From contig JBFWWP010000006.1 in NCBI GenBank assembly GCA_050246115.1, positions 127,472 to 191,471 of the forward strand: a stretch of DNA of 64,000 bases. The letters run 5' to 3'. The translations under genes were made by a program, and so were the position numbers. Shown here piece by piece: positions 9,247 to 18,188 of this stretch; the stretch's first letter is position 1, and the number at the start of each line of letters is the position of its first letter. Source of the stretch: JBFWWP01 sp050246115. Lineage in GTDB: Bacteria > Planctomycetota > UBA8108 > UBA1146 > JAJFFE01. The notes beneath the pieces were generated by a model, which was not told where the DNA came from, did not search any database, and saw only the letters and a list, made by a program, of their open reading frames with translations.

Positions 9247-10737
9247 TCACGGCTCGGATGGAGCGCCGCCGATGCGACCGCGCGCCTCGAGGATGAGTCG
9301 GGTGCGCACGTCGTTCAGGCGCTCTTCGAGACCGACCGGATACTCGTGCGGGTTCACGAAGCGGCGCACCCCAGGGTGTAGCTGTGCGAGCTGCGCGCGG
9401 GCGCGCTCGCGAATGGCCGCCAAGGGTGGCGCCTCGTACACCGCCCGGCCATTGCGGAAGATCGGCACCAAGAGCTCCTCGTGGGTGGCTGCGGCCGCGA
9501 TTCGCTTGCGACGAGTCGCGTCCATCGGGTCGACCAGCGACCGCCGGTTCTCGATGCCGAGGTCCACGTCGTAGACGATATCCCCGACCCAGCGATCCCC
9601 GTCACGGAAACGCCGCACTTGCAACTTGCCGGGAATCGACACTTTGAGGCGCTGCTCCGCGAGTTTGATCCGTGGCTCCCAGTCTCCACCCGCCCAACGC
9701 ACGGCGGTCAGTTTGTACACTCCGCCGAGCGCGCCTTGGTCGTGGCCAGTCGCGAGCTTGGTTCCGACGCCCCAGATGTTGATGGTTGCCCCCTGCTCCT
9801 TGAGGCTGGCGACGATGTGTTCATCCAGGTCGTTGCTGGCCACGATGCTGGTGTCGTTGAAGCCGGCGGAGTCGAGGATCTTGCGAGCCTCGATACTGAG
9901 ATACGCCAGGTCACCGGAGTCGAGGCGCACGCCGGCGAGGCGATGCCCGCGTTCCCGCAGCCACTTGCCGATCTCGACTGCATGACGAACTCCGTCCAAG
10001 GAGTCGTATGTGTCGACCAGCAGAATGCAGTTGTTGGGCATGGCTTCGGCGTACTTGCGGAACGCGGTGCCTTCATCGGCGAAGCTCATCACCCACGAGT
10101 GTGCATGGGTGCCCAAGACGGGGATCCCGAAGATGCGGCCGGCAAGGACATTCGAGGTGCCGACGCAGCCACCGACGTAGGCCGCTCGGCTCGCGCTCAC
10201 TCCGCCGTCGATGCCTTGCGCTCGACGCAGTCCGAACTCGATCACGTTCTCGCCCCGGGCTGCCTGGCAGATCCGCGCGGCTTTGGTGGCGATCAAGGTC
10301 TCGAAGTTGGTGAGGTTCAACAGCGCCGTCTCGAGTAACTGGCACTGAATGACGGGGCCCGTCACGCGGAGCAGCGGCTCTTGGGGGAACACCACGGTGC
10401 CCTCGGGAATGGCATCGACGTCACAGGTGAAGCGCAGGTTCCGCAGGTGCTCGAGGAACTCGCGCTCGAACAGCGGCTTGGCGTCGTTCCCCCGCAGGGT
10501 TGCGAGATACTCGAGGTCGGCTTCGTCGAAGGCGAAGCGCTCGAGGAACTCGATGACCGCGGACAAGCCGCACGCGATGGCATAGCCGCCGTCGAAGGGA
10601 TTGCGGCGAAAGGTCAGGTGGAACGCGGCTTCGGGCGGTGGGGTGTCGAGTTTCCAGAAGGCGTAGGCCATGGTCAGTTCGTAGAGATCAGTCAGCAGCG
10701 CGAGCGAGTTTCCGTACAGGCTTCGTAGGTGGCTCAT
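9247..10737 (-). CDS. pncB: nicotinate phosphoribosyltransferase
   Basis: A 496-aa enzyme that converts nicotinate and PRPP to nicotinate mononucleotide (Preiss-Handler NAD salvage). Recognisable segments are LLTDLYELTMAYAFW at the N-terminus, FRRNPFDGGYAIACG, EFGLRRAQGIDGG, GTHAHSWVMSF, DTYDSLDGV, GVRLDSGDLAYL and ATGHDQGALGGVYKL. The start at 10737 (MSHLRSLYG) is preceded by AGAGGA at proper spacing; the open frame extends upstream but with non-family sequence. It converges with the M28 peptidase gene only 23 bases away. nadD, a later NAD step, lies 26 kb to the right. Confidence 0.93.
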   Translation of the reverse strand: MSHLRSLYGNSLALLTDLYELTMAYAFWKLDTPPPEAAFHLTFRRNPFDGGYAIACGLSAVIEFLERFAFDEADLEYLATLRGNDAKPLFEREFLEHLRNLRFTCDVDAIPEGTVVFPQEPLLRVTGPVIQCQLLETALLNLTNFETLIATKAARICQAARGENVIEFGLRRAQGIDGGVSASRAAYVGGCVGTSNVLAGRIFGIPVLGTHAHSWVMSFADEGTAFRKYAEAMPNNCILLVDTYDSLDGVRHAVEIGKWLRERGHRLAGVRLDSGDLAYLSIEARKILDSAGFNDTSIVASNDLDEHIVASLKEQGATINIWGVGTKLATGHDQGALGGVYKLTAVRWAGGDWEPRIKLAEQRLKVSIPGKLQVRRFRDGDRWVGDIVYDVDLGIENRRSLVDPMDATRRKRIAAAATHEELLVPIFRNGRAVYEAPPLAAIRERARAQLAQLHPGVRRFVNPHEYPVGLEERLNDVRTRLILEARGRIGGAPSEP

Positions 10738-11057
10738 GGGCGTCCTCTCGGTGCGGCGGAACTGGCGCTTGCGGCCGTGAGGGATCACCAAACCCGTCGG
10801 CGGTGCGAAAGTCAACCGGCCTCGGGGCGCATGCGTTGCCGTCGTCATGAAACCGAGAGGCATTGGGGCGGCGTCGTTGACTCGCGCCGAGGGCGACCCT
10901 ACGATCGGCCATTATCGTCCACGACAACACCACGAAGAACTCGACGACAGCTCGACGACAGCTCGACGACAAGAGGGCTCCGGGGCTCAGGATGGCGCGC
11001 GCGGTGCGGGGCCAACCGGCGACGGCAGCGGCTCGATCCACGAGGGAGAGGTGGAAG
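10738..11057. other. divergent intergenic region with an 11-bp tandem repeat
   Basis: This 320-base gap separates pncB (leftward) from the secreted-protein gene at 11058 (rightward), so it should hold both promoters. I cannot place a convincing -35/-10 pair. At 10940-10970 the 11-mer CTCGACGACAG occurs nearly three times in tandem. Confidence 0.6.
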
Positions 11058-11957
11058 ATGGGTTCCTACGGCCGAATCACGGTTTCGTTGTTCGCTGTGT
11101 TTGCGGGCATACTCGGCTCGTCGGGGACGGGGTACGCGCAGTGCCCCGACGAACCCGCGCTGGTGAACAGCCAAGGGGGAGGCATGGTCACCTGCCCGTG
11201 CTTCGTGGCGGGTGAGGAGGCGGGCGCAGTGTTCCAAGCGCCGGCAGCCGACTACCCCATTGAGATCGTGCGGATCGGCATTGGCTGGGGTTCGCAGTTC
11301 GGTGGGGCACCAGCGACGCTCGAGGAACAGATCACGGTACGAGCCGGGGGGCTGCCGGTACCCGGTGCGATCTTAGGTACCTTGCCGGCTCCGCAGATGA
11401 CCGATGGTTTCGTGAACGAGTTCGATCTCACCAACCTACCCGGGGTGATGCCGATTCCCGTCGCCTCGGGGCCGTTCACCGTGACGCTCGAGTTCTTCAA
11501 TCCCAATGCCCTCATGCTGACCGCGCCGAGCATGGTCCACGACGGCAACGGCTGCATGCCCGGCCGCAACGTCGTCTTTGCGGTCCCCGGGGGCTGGTTC
11601 GATGCTTGTGCCCTCGGAGTGACCGGGGATTGGCAGGTGCAGGTCGTGTATCGCCGCACCAACTGCATGCCAACCGATCCGCAGTTCATCCGAGGTGAGT
11701 GCAATAGCGATGGCCAGTTCAACATCGCCGATGCGGTCACGCTGTTGTCGTTCTTGTTCCCGTCGGGTCCCGGAGTCACCCTGCTGTGCCTCGACGCTTG
11801 TGACGCCAACGACGACGGACAACTGAACATCGCAGACGCCATCGCCGTGCTCGCGGCCCTGTTCGGGTCGCCGACCAACCCTCTGCCGCCACCGAGCACT
11901 TGCGACGTAGATCCGACGCTCGACGCCGTCGCCTGTGCAATGAGCGCATGCCCGTAA
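11058..11957 (+). CDS. secreted protein with C-terminal dockerin-like module
   Basis: A 299-aa exported protein. The ATG at 11058 follows GGGAGAGG. Residues 1-26 form a signal peptide ending in GYAQ. The central region (about residues 30-205) is a beta-rich domain of unknown function with no recognised catalytic motif. From about residue 212 there is a tandem calcium-loop module, RGECNSDGQFNIADAV...LFPSG followed by DACDANDDGQLNIADAI...LFGSP, then a proline-rich stretch and a Cys-containing end (CDVDP...CAMSACP). This module is the dockerin-type-I-like tail common in Planctomycetota exported proteins. The protein is probably retained at or outside the cell surface. It converges with a second dockerin gene. 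Confidence 0.8.
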   Translation: MGSYGRITVSLFAVFAGILGSSGTGYAQCPDEPALVNSQGGGMVTCPCFVAGEEAGAVFQAPAADYPIEIVRIGIGWGSQFGGAPATLEEQITVRAGGLPVPGAILGTLPAPQMTDGFVNEFDLTNLPGVMPIPVASGPFTVTLEFFNPNALMLTAPSMVHDGNGCMPGRNVVFAVPGGWFDACALGVTGDWQVQVVYRRTNCMPTDPQFIRGECNSDGQFNIADAVTLLSFLFPSGPGVTLLCLDACDANDDGQLNIADAIAVLAALFGSPTNPLPPPSTCDVDPTLDAVACAMSACP

Positions 11958-11969
11958 GAGCTAGGAGGA

Positions 11970-12002
11970 CCCGAAGCCAGCGCGCTCGGCGTTGGCTTCG
12001 GG
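11970..12002. terminator. hairpin between convergent dockerin genes
   Basis: CCCGAAGCCA (11970-11979) pairs with TGGCTTCGGG (11993-12002) around a 13-base loop. There is no clear T tract, so it is only a possible factor-dependent or bidirectional terminator. Confidence 0.45.
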
Positions 12003-12095
12003 CCCGCAGGCCGTGGTGCCGCGCCATGGTTGGGTAAGACGTCGTTACCGGGAGTCAGTGCGCTACCCCAAGAAGGCGACGAGTGCGAGGATCGG

Positions 12096-12980
12096 CTACG
12101 GACAGAATCCAGGTCCGCAGACCAAGGTGTCGGCGGTGTTGTCCAATCCGCACCCAGACCGAAACGGTTCGGGCGGAGTCGGAGAACACGGCGTGAACAA
12201 GAACGTCAGCGCGAAGATCGCGTCCCCAATGTTGGTGAATCCATCGTCGTTCACGTCGCACGCATCGCTGCACGGGGGCAACGCCGCTCCACCGAAGAGA
12301 ACCCCGAGGATCGTCACCGCATCGGCGATGACCACGACGCCATCGCTGTTACAGTCCCCCCGAATGAACATGACGCACGGGCGGGGGTTGTCGTCGCCGG
12401 CGGCGGCGGATTCTCCGACACCGTTCGGGCCACAGTGGATCGCCGCCACGTTGGGTTCGCCCTGACCCGCAGGAATGAGCAGGGTGTCGTCGCCGCCGGT
12501 CGCGGTCTCGCTGATGCCGTTCGGTCCGGTGCTCACGGAGGCATGAAACGGCGCGCCTGCGTTGAGAGCGACCAGCTGCACGTCGTCTCCGGCAGCGACG
12601 GTTTGGCAGACGCCATTGGGGCCGGTGAAGACCCCGCCGGGGGTAGGATTGTCATCGCCGCCAGGAGCCGTGTCCCGAACTCCGTTGGGGCCGACGCCGA
12701 TGGCCAAACAGTTCGGTGCCCCCTGCCCGAGCGCGATCAGCAGCACGTCATCGCCCATCGGCGGACTCTGTGACCGACCGTCGGCTCCGACGTCGATTCC
12801 GACCGCGCCCGGGCAACCCTGTCCGACCGGGACCAACTGCACGTCATCGCCGCCCGCCGTGGTCTCACAGAGACCATTGGCGCCGGTGTCCGTGGATTGC
12901 GCCCCAATCGTCGGAGCGAACGAACAGCAGGCGCCCAGCACCACCACGCAAACTTTCGCAAGGCTGGATCGGCGACACAT
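12096..12980 (-). CDS. secreted repeat protein (GPNG..GDD repeats) with dockerin-like tail
   Basis: A 294-aa exported protein. The start at 12980 gives a signal peptide (MCRRSSLAKVCVVVLGACC...). The mature part consists of about six copies of a roughly 28-residue repeat of the form (T/V)GxNGxx(E/D)TxxxGDDvqLixxGQGxPN, for example TGPNGISETATGGDD and VGADGRSQSPPMGDD. The acidic GDD groups suggest metal or calcium binding, but this is inference. The C-terminus (from FIRGDCNSDG) is a two-loop dockerin-like module like that of the convergent gene at 11058. An in-frame start at 13019 exists but would put 13 extra residues before the signal. Confidence 0.75.
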   Translation of the reverse strand: MCRRSSLAKVCVVVLGACCSFAPTIGAQSTDTGANGLCETTAGGDDVQLVPVGQGCPGAVGIDVGADGRSQSPPMGDDVLLIALGQGAPNCLAIGVGPNGVRDTAPGGDDNPTPGGVFTGPNGVCQTVAAGDDVQLVALNAGAPFHASVSTGPNGISETATGGDDTLLIPAGQGEPNVAAIHCGPNGVGESAAAGDDNPRPCVMFIRGDCNSDGVVVIADAVTILGVLFGGAALPPCSDACDVNDDGFTNIGDAIFALTFLFTPCSPTPPEPFRSGCGLDNTADTLVCGPGFCP

Positions 12981-13100
12981 CGGGGTGCCTTTCGTGAGGG
13001 GGGACGAGTGACTTCCCATACCCCTACACTTCGGAAAGGAAGGACCTCGTGACGCGAATTCTCCGTGGGGAGCCGCCCTCGAGATTCGCGCTGGTCACCT

Positions 13101-13889
13101 TCAGAGGCACGTCGCGCGCTCGGGCTTGCGCGCTACGACGATGAGCTTGCGCCCGAACAGCACCGCGGGGCCGAGTACTTCGCGCGCCAGCTGCCGTTGG
13201 AGGGTGGGCGGCACGAAGTTGACGCGGCGGCGCAGCAGGCGTCGCGTACTCGCAGCGACGAACGGCCATAGGAACGGCGTGAGCAGCAGCGACTTCCACG
13301 AGTACCGCGTGGTGTCGACCTCGACGATCTCGAAGCCTACGTGGGTGAGATAGAAGCGGAGCTGGAAGTGATTGATCAGGAAGACGTGCCCGAAGTAGCA
13401 GCGCCCGTCCCCCGTTCGCTTCGCACCCCAGTAAGCCGCGTTGGCAACGACCATCGCCCGGCGCGGATGCACGTGACCGGAGAGGAACATGCTGACTCGC
13501 CCCTCGAGATGGAGCAAGTTCGGAGTGGTAACGATCAGGACTCCACCTGGCCGAAGGACTCGGTGGAACTCGGAAAGCAGCTCGATCTGCGCGTCGACGT
13601 GCTCGATGCCTTCGGAATGGAGGACACCGTCGAACGCGTCATCCGAGTAGGGGAGCGGCCGCGTCATATCGACCGCGTCGCAAGGGACGTCGGGTGAAGC
13701 GGCTCGGCAGGGGTCGGGGAAGATATCCGCGGCTTGCACGCGATAGCCCGCGATCTGCAGCGGCCGGCTGTTGACTCCACTTCCCGCCGGAAGATCCAAG
13801 ATCCGGCCCGACGAGAGATGACGACCGAAGCGCTCGGCCACGTCGCCACGGATGTGTGGACTGCGCGTCAGTCGCCTCACGATCCCCAC
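13101..13889 (-). CDS. class I SAM-dependent methyltransferase
   Basis: A 262-aa methyltransferase (Methyltransf_11/23 type). Motif I is ILDLPAGSGVNSRPL (residues about 30-44), with the acidic residue of QAADIFPD after beta 2, a motif IV region DDAFDGVLHSEGIEHV and post-motif RVLRPGGVLIVTTPNLLHLEG. The C-terminal third has a hydrophobic stretch LLLTPFLWPFVAAS that may associate with the membrane. The start is GTG at 13889. The substrate cannot be read from the sequence; similar proteins modify sugars or lipids in surface polysaccharide pathways. Confidence 0.8.
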   Translation of the reverse strand: MGIVRRLTRSPHIRGDVAERFGRHLSSGRILDLPAGSGVNSRPLQIAGYRVQAADIFPDPCRAASPDVPCDAVDMTRPLPYSDDAFDGVLHSEGIEHVDAQIELLSEFHRVLRPGGVLIVTTPNLLHLEGRVSMFLSGHVHPRRAMVVANAAYWGAKRTGDGRCYFGHVFLINHFQLRFYLTHVGFEIVEVDTTRYSWKSLLLTPFLWPFVAASTRRLLRRRVNFVPPTLQRQLAREVLGPAVLFGRKLIVVARKPERATCL

Positions 13890-13989
13890 GAGCTCTGATC
13901 TCTTTCGCGTCCGGGACGACTCGGTCGCCGGGGCCGCCGGCGGCGATCCGCCCGGTCGACGCGACCCGTCGGCGGTTGCGGCGATGGAG

Positions 13990-14580
13990 TCACCGATACT
14001 TGTCGTTCAAGCCCGCTCCGGCTTCGAGCATCGGGAGGATCTTGGCAATGCGCCTCTGCTTCGTGTCTTCGCGCTGGGCCGTTGCGATGTACTCGACATA
14101 TTCGCGGCGCTTCCCCAGAGTCATGCCCTCGAACATCTTCTTGGCCTTCGGATGTTTGCGCAGCGCTGCCTTGATCTCGGCCGGAACGACCAGCGGCTGG
14201 TTGCGGGCGGGCGGAATCGCAACTCCTTGCTTCGCGAGCGCAATGGCCTCCTTGACGTAGGATGTGACGAGCTTGCGATCGATGTCGGCCATGGACTGCC
14301 AACGCAGTTGCCGCTGAGCTTTGGTGCGACCTTCCTGAGCGTTGACGAGCAGCTTGTGCTCATCCGCAAGGAGCGCCCCTTGGAAGAACCACAGTCCGAA
14401 GTAGGACTTGAACCCACCGACTCCAACGACGTTCTTCCCCTCGATCGTGTAGACCGGGCCACCCCACTTCACCGTCTCTTCGAGTTCGGTAGCCTGCAAG
14501 ATCGACCGGAGCTTGCGTAGCTCGGCCTTCCACTCTTTCGCCGCCTCCATGAACTCGTCGACCGTTGCGTGCTTCTTCAT
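13990..14580 (-). CDS. YdeI/OmpD-associated (DUF1801) family protein
   Basis: A 196-aa protein with an N-terminal DUF1801-type domain (ETVKWGGPVYTIEGKNVVGVG, WFFQGALL) and a C-terminal YdeI/OmpD-associated tail (PAEIKAALRKHPKAKKMFEGMTLGKRREYVEYIATA...RRIAKILPML). Members are small cytoplasmic proteins linked to stress or peptide resistance; the biochemical role is not settled. The start MKKHATVDEF is the natural one. It is probably cotranscribed with the methyltransferase gene 101 bases downstream. Confidence 0.85.
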   Translation of the reverse strand: MKKHATVDEFMEAAKEWKAELRKLRSILQATELEETVKWGGPVYTIEGKNVVGVGGFKSYFGLWFFQGALLADEHKLLVNAQEGRTKAQRQLRWQSMADIDRKLVTSYVKEAIALAKQGVAIPPARNQPLVVPAEIKAALRKHPKAKKMFEGMTLGKRREYVEYIATAQREDTKQRRIAKILPMLEAGAGLNDKYR

Positions 14581-15132
14581 GGATACCTCCGCGAACCGGT
14601 TGCTCGGTCGCCACGCGCTACTTTGCCCGACGTGCGCCGGGCCGGAAGCGAGCGTTGGCCCGGCGATTGCAGTACTCCCAGGAGTCCCGGACTCGCCTCG
14701 CCAAGGAGCGGTCCGAGCGAGTTAGCGAAGGCCCGACCGTTCTGGGCTTCAGCGCTGCTCTGCCCTCTCTTGGCTCTGATTTGCGGGCTTTCGATCTGCG
14801 TTTGTTCTCGATCTGCGTTTGTTCTCGATCTGCGTTTGTTCTCGATCTGGGTGCCGGTTCTGATCTAGCCTTCGGCCTTCTTCCTTCTGGGCTTCGGTTC
14901 TGCGCAGCCTCCCCGGCCGCAGATTCTACGGAAGGAGTGGCGCACAAGAAAGGCAGTTCACTGCGAGCGGACGGACGACCGATCGAGGACTCTCCTCGGC
15001 GGAGGTTCCTGGGTACCTTTTGCGTGCTCGAGAGCGAGACCCGTTCCGTGGGTCGACTTAGCGAAGGACGGATCGCGTGGAGTTCGACATCGGCAACCTC
15101 AACTGCGGGAGCGGCGACAGGTCTACTCGCGG
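14581..15132. other. 552-base gap; 17-bp tandem repeat
   Basis: No gene is supported here. At 14791-14851 the unit TCGATCTGCGTTTGTTC occurs three times exactly, then about half a copy more. The frame of the following RecQ-like gene is open back into this region (beyond 15001) but the upstream sequence does not resemble a helicase. Confidence 0.7.
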
Positions 15133-15936
15133 TTGCGGAAGCCGGGATCTCCGGAGCTATCGCGCTACGAGCGGCAGCTCGAGATCCGTACTCGGGAGCT
15201 GGAGGCGATGCTGCGCTACGGCCGCCGCGAGTGCCCCTGCCTCATGCAGTTCCTGCGGGTTTCACTGGGCGATCTCGAAGCCGGTCCGTGCGGCCGTTGC
15301 GGCCTTTGCCGCGGCGATCCCAGCATCGACCCAGGCGTGCGTGACGAAGCCGTTACGGCGGCGCGGCAGTGGATCGTGCAGCGAGAACTCGCGATCCCGG
15401 CGTCCACGATTCCCAAGATGAGTTCCGGACTCACCCTGCTCGATGGCGAGGTGCGGTCTCCGCTCTTCGTTCGTTTCATGAAGGAGCGGAACTCGTCCGC
15501 GGAGTTGAGCGGCGACCTGTTGGATCTTCTCCAGAGGCGTTTGAACTCGCTGTCGCGGCGCCATCGGCTGGCGGCGGTGATCGCGGTTCCCTCGCGGACA
15601 TGGAAGCAGCGAGAGTTCGTCGCCGACTGGATCAGCAGACACCTGTCCATTCCGGCCGAGCTCGCAGCCTTGGTCTGGGAGCGACTCCCTGCCGCGCGCC
15701 AAGGGGAGCTTCACAACAACGATCAGCGGCGCGAGAACGTGTTCGGACGCATGACAGCACGCCTCGCGACGCGGCCGACGGGCGCCATCCTCCTGCTCGA
15801 TGACTACTACGGCTCCGGCAACACCCTGAAGGAAGCCGTTCGGGCGTTGCGCACGGCCATTGGCAAGACGGCGGAGGTCGTTCCCATCACGATGGCTCGG
15901 GTGCGCTGGAAGCTCGGCTCGCGGGGCATGATCTAG
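15133..15936 (+). CDS. RecQ C-terminal zinc plus phosphoribosyltransferase-like domain, probable remnant
   Basis: 267 aa from a TTG start; the true start is uncertain. The first 60 residues (LEAMLRYGRRECPCLMQFL ... GPCGRCGLC) look like the RecQ zinc-binding subdomain, with Cys clusters CPC and CGRCGLC. The rest (VIAVPSRTWKQREFVADWI, LHNNDQRRENV, GAILLLDDYYGSGNTLKEA) matches the PRTase-like domain found at the C-terminus of many actinobacterial-type RecQ helicases, including the DDYYGSGNT PRPP-loop-like motif. The helicase ATPase core is missing, with no Walker motifs upstream in any frame. It is either a decayed helicase or a stand-alone domain protein. Base use is normal for the region. Confidence 0.55.
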   Translation: MRKPGSPELSRYERQLEIRTRELEAMLRYGRRECPCLMQFLRVSLGDLEAGPCGRCGLCRGDPSIDPGVRDEAVTAARQWIVQRELAIPASTIPKMSSGLTLLDGEVRSPLFVRFMKERNSSAELSGDLLDLLQRRLNSLSRRHRLAAVIAVPSRTWKQREFVADWISRHLSIPAELAALVWERLPAARQGELHNNDQRRENVFGRMTARLATRPTGAILLLDDYYGSGNTLKEAVRALRTAIGKTAEVVPITMARVRWKLGSRGMI

Positions 15937-16300
15937 GCCCGAATCAAGCGCGCACGCGCTGGATATGGGTCTAGCGGACGCGGCATGCGCTGCTGGCGCT
16001 TGGCTTGGCGCTAGTGCCTTACCATGGCAACAGCCATCCGCCCTTCGCGTAGCGACGGAAGAGTCGACCGGCGTCGGTCGAGTGACTCGAATGCGGTCGC
16101 ACACCGGGATCGCGTGCCCACTGCCAACGACTGTACGAACCCGAGTTCGTCCCGCCACTTCGGGCGCTTGTCGAGCTACGACAGCGGTTGGGAACGGGGC
16201 TCGCTCGACGGCGGCATATGCGGGTTGACGGCGGCTCGCCCCACGGTGGCGGCGAGAGTGGCTGAGCCGCAAGCCGGTGAGATCCGATCCGGGGAGGAAG
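15937..16300. other. 364-base gap without a recognisable gene
   Basis: Short open frames here are shadows with no family resemblance. A good ribosome site (GGGGAGG) at its right end belongs to the gene at 16301. Confidence 0.6.
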
Positions 16301-17167
16301 ATGTTTCGCGAGCGATGGGGTGAGGCCGACGGGTTGTCGGGCGGTGCGGCGATCGTTGCGCTGCGCCGCGATGCCTGGGGTCGCTGGTGCGGAAGGATCG
16401 TCGATCGCGGCCGTCGCGAGTCGAACGGCCTGTTGCAGGCACGATTGATTCCCGCGTTCGACGCGCTGTGTATCGGGGGGAACCCGGTCGAGGTGGACCA
16501 GCGCCGGCAGAGCCTGCGCACCGTTCTCGGTGCCGATCTCTTGGAGTCGCCGATCACCTCGACCCGAGATCACGTCGCACTGGCCGTTTGCCGACGCCGC
16601 GCAATCACTGACCTCGGCGATGGCGTGCGCGGGGTGCCGGCGGCGACCGCGCTGGCACGACTCGGTCGCTGCTTGGATCCGGGGCATGCCGTGGGGGTGT
16701 ACTGGGGGATCGGCTCGACGCGTTTCGTCGGCACTTGGGCTCCGGGCGGGCGCGCGTTCAGCGCGGCGGCCAACCCACGCTGGTACGCGTTGACCCCGGT
16801 CGACGGGGACGGTCGGCGGCTTTTGCGAGCGCACGGCGTCGTTTGCGCGGCGTCGCCGCCCCCGGGGATCCTGCCCACGCTGCCGCCCAGCGCGACGCTC
16901 GCGCTCGGAGTCGCACTTGCTGCCCGCGATCCCGGGACGTTTCCAGCGCTGCCGCGCCCAGCGTGGTCCGGCTACGCGCGCGACCTCGCGGTGGGCACGG
17001 GTTTGGTCTTGGCGTCGCTGCGAGCGGTCCATGTCGAGGAGCAACTGCGGGCAGAGCGCAGCGCGCTTCGCACCGAGCAGGAGTGGGCGGAGCGCGAGCG
17101 GCTCGAGCGCGCCCTTTGGACTCCGCCAGTCATGAAGCGCTCGGTTGACGGGGGGGTTGCGGAATGA
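16301..17167 (+). CDS. GspL/PilM-N-like assembly protein (inferred)
   Basis: A 288-aa protein with no strong family motif by eye. The ATG at 16301 follows GGGGAGGAAG. Residues 1-215 have the spacing of a degenerate actin-like fold (HAVGVYWGIGSTRFVGTW, then SATLALGVALAA). A hydrophobic helix DLAVGTGLVLASL near residue 235 is followed by a charged coiled coil (HVEEQLRAERSALRTEQEWAERERLE). This order (cytoplasmic actin-like part, one membrane span, coiled coil) is that of GspL or fused PilM-PilN. The GspC-, GspK- and GspI/J-like genes downstream support that reading. The periplasmic domain expected after the coiled coil is missing and the frame stops just where the repeat array begins, so truncation is possible. 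Confidence 0.45.
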   Translation: MFRERWGEADGLSGGAAIVALRRDAWGRWCGRIVDRGRRESNGLLQARLIPAFDALCIGGNPVEVDQRRQSLRTVLGADLLESPITSTRDHVALAVCRRRAITDLGDGVRGVPAATALARLGRCLDPGHAVGVYWGIGSTRFVGTWAPGGRAFSAAANPRWYALTPVDGDGRRLLRAHGVVCAASPPPGILPTLPPSATLALGVALAARDPGTFPALPRPAWSGYARDLAVGTGLVLASLRAVHVEEQLRAERSALRTEQEWAERERLERALWTPPVMKRSVDGGVAE

Positions 17168-17417
17168 CGCGGGGAGTGCCCCGAGAAACGACCCGAGGAA
17201 GAACGCTGGGAACGACGATGAGAGTGTTCGGCGAGGGCCGGTACCAGTACCCGTACCGTACCCGTACCCGTACTCGTACTCGTACTCGATCAGAAGGGAG
17301 CCAGAAGTGAAGCTGGACCACGAGCGACAGGACGGCTACCCCGCGAGCTGGGATTCCGCAGTCTTCGGACCAACTTCGGGAGCGTGAGGCCGAGTACGAG
17401 TACGAGGAAACGGAGAG

Positions 17418-17480
17418 GCCGAACAAGCCGTTGCACATAACAGCCGCAAGCGGTGGCAGGTGAACGCCGAGACGTTCGGC
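17418..17480 (+). other. attC-like recombination site 1
   Basis: 63 bp bounded by the perfectly complementary boxes GCCGAAC (17418-17424) and GTTCGGC (17474-17480). Inside them CGTTGCAC (17429-17436) pairs with GTGAACG (17460-17466) except for one unpaired G at 17433, the extrahelical base expected in an attC L'' box. A short inner hairpin CCGC-AA-GCGG forms the tip. The outer boxes deviate from the GTTRRRY consensus at one position. Confidence 0.6.
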
Positions 17481-17717
17481 GAGGGCCGGTACCAGTACCA
17501 GTACCAGTACCCGTACTCGTACTCGTACTCAGCGAAGCGGTACTCGTACTCGTACTCGATCGGAAGGGAGCCAGAAGTGAAGCTGGACCACGAGCGACTG
17601 GACGGCTACCCCGCGAGCTGGGATTTCGCAGTCTTCGGACCAACTTCGGGAGCGTGAGGTCGAGTACGAGTACGAGTACGAGTACGAGGACGAGGACGAG
17701 GATGAGGAAACGGAGAG

Positions 17718-17780
17718 GCCGAACAAGCCGTTGCACATAACAGCCGCAAGCGGTGGCAGGTGAACGCCGAGACGTTCGGC
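17718..17780 (+). other. attC-like recombination site 2
   Basis: Identical in sequence to the copy at 17418-17480, including both outer boxes and the extrahelical G, 300 bp further on. Confidence 0.6.
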
Positions 17781-17900
17781 GAGGGCCGGTACCAGTACTC
17801 GTACCCGTACCCGTACCCGTACCCGTAATCGTACTCGTACTCGTACTCGTACTCAGCGAAGCGGTACTCGTACTCGTACTCGATCAGAAAGGAGCCAGAA

Positions 17901-18188
17901 GTGAAGCTGGACCACGAGCGACAGGACGGCTGCCCCGCGAGCTTGGATTTCGCAGTCTTCGCATTTTGGCGTCACTCTCGTGATCAGCTTCTGCGTGCCT
18001 CGCAATCCACCACGCTGAACATCGCGGAGGGCCGTGGCAAGTGGCGTGCGCGGATCGGGCAGTCTTCGGACCAAGTTCGGGAGCGAGAGGCAGTGTACGA
18101 GTCCGTGTCCGAGTCCGAGTCGGGGCACGAGGACACCGAGACGCCGAACAAGCCGTTGCACCTGACGGCCGCAAGCGGTGGCAGATGA
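17901..18188 (+). pseudogene. decayed four-helix-bundle (S23-type) protein
   Basis: A 95-aa frame from a GTG preceded by AAAGGAG. Residues 1-48 (KLDHERQDGCPASLDFAVF, then RDQLLRASQSTTLNIAEGRGK) match the first half of the S23 ribosomal / four-helix-bundle family seen in 23S rRNA insertions and as stand-alone genes. The normal second half is replaced by sequence fused to the attC-like element (ending TPNKPLHLTAASGGR). Two shorter copies in the preceding units (around 17307-17387 and 17577-17657) keep only KLDHERQDGYPASWD-FAVF-like sequence before a stop. Probably non-functional. Confidence 0.6.
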
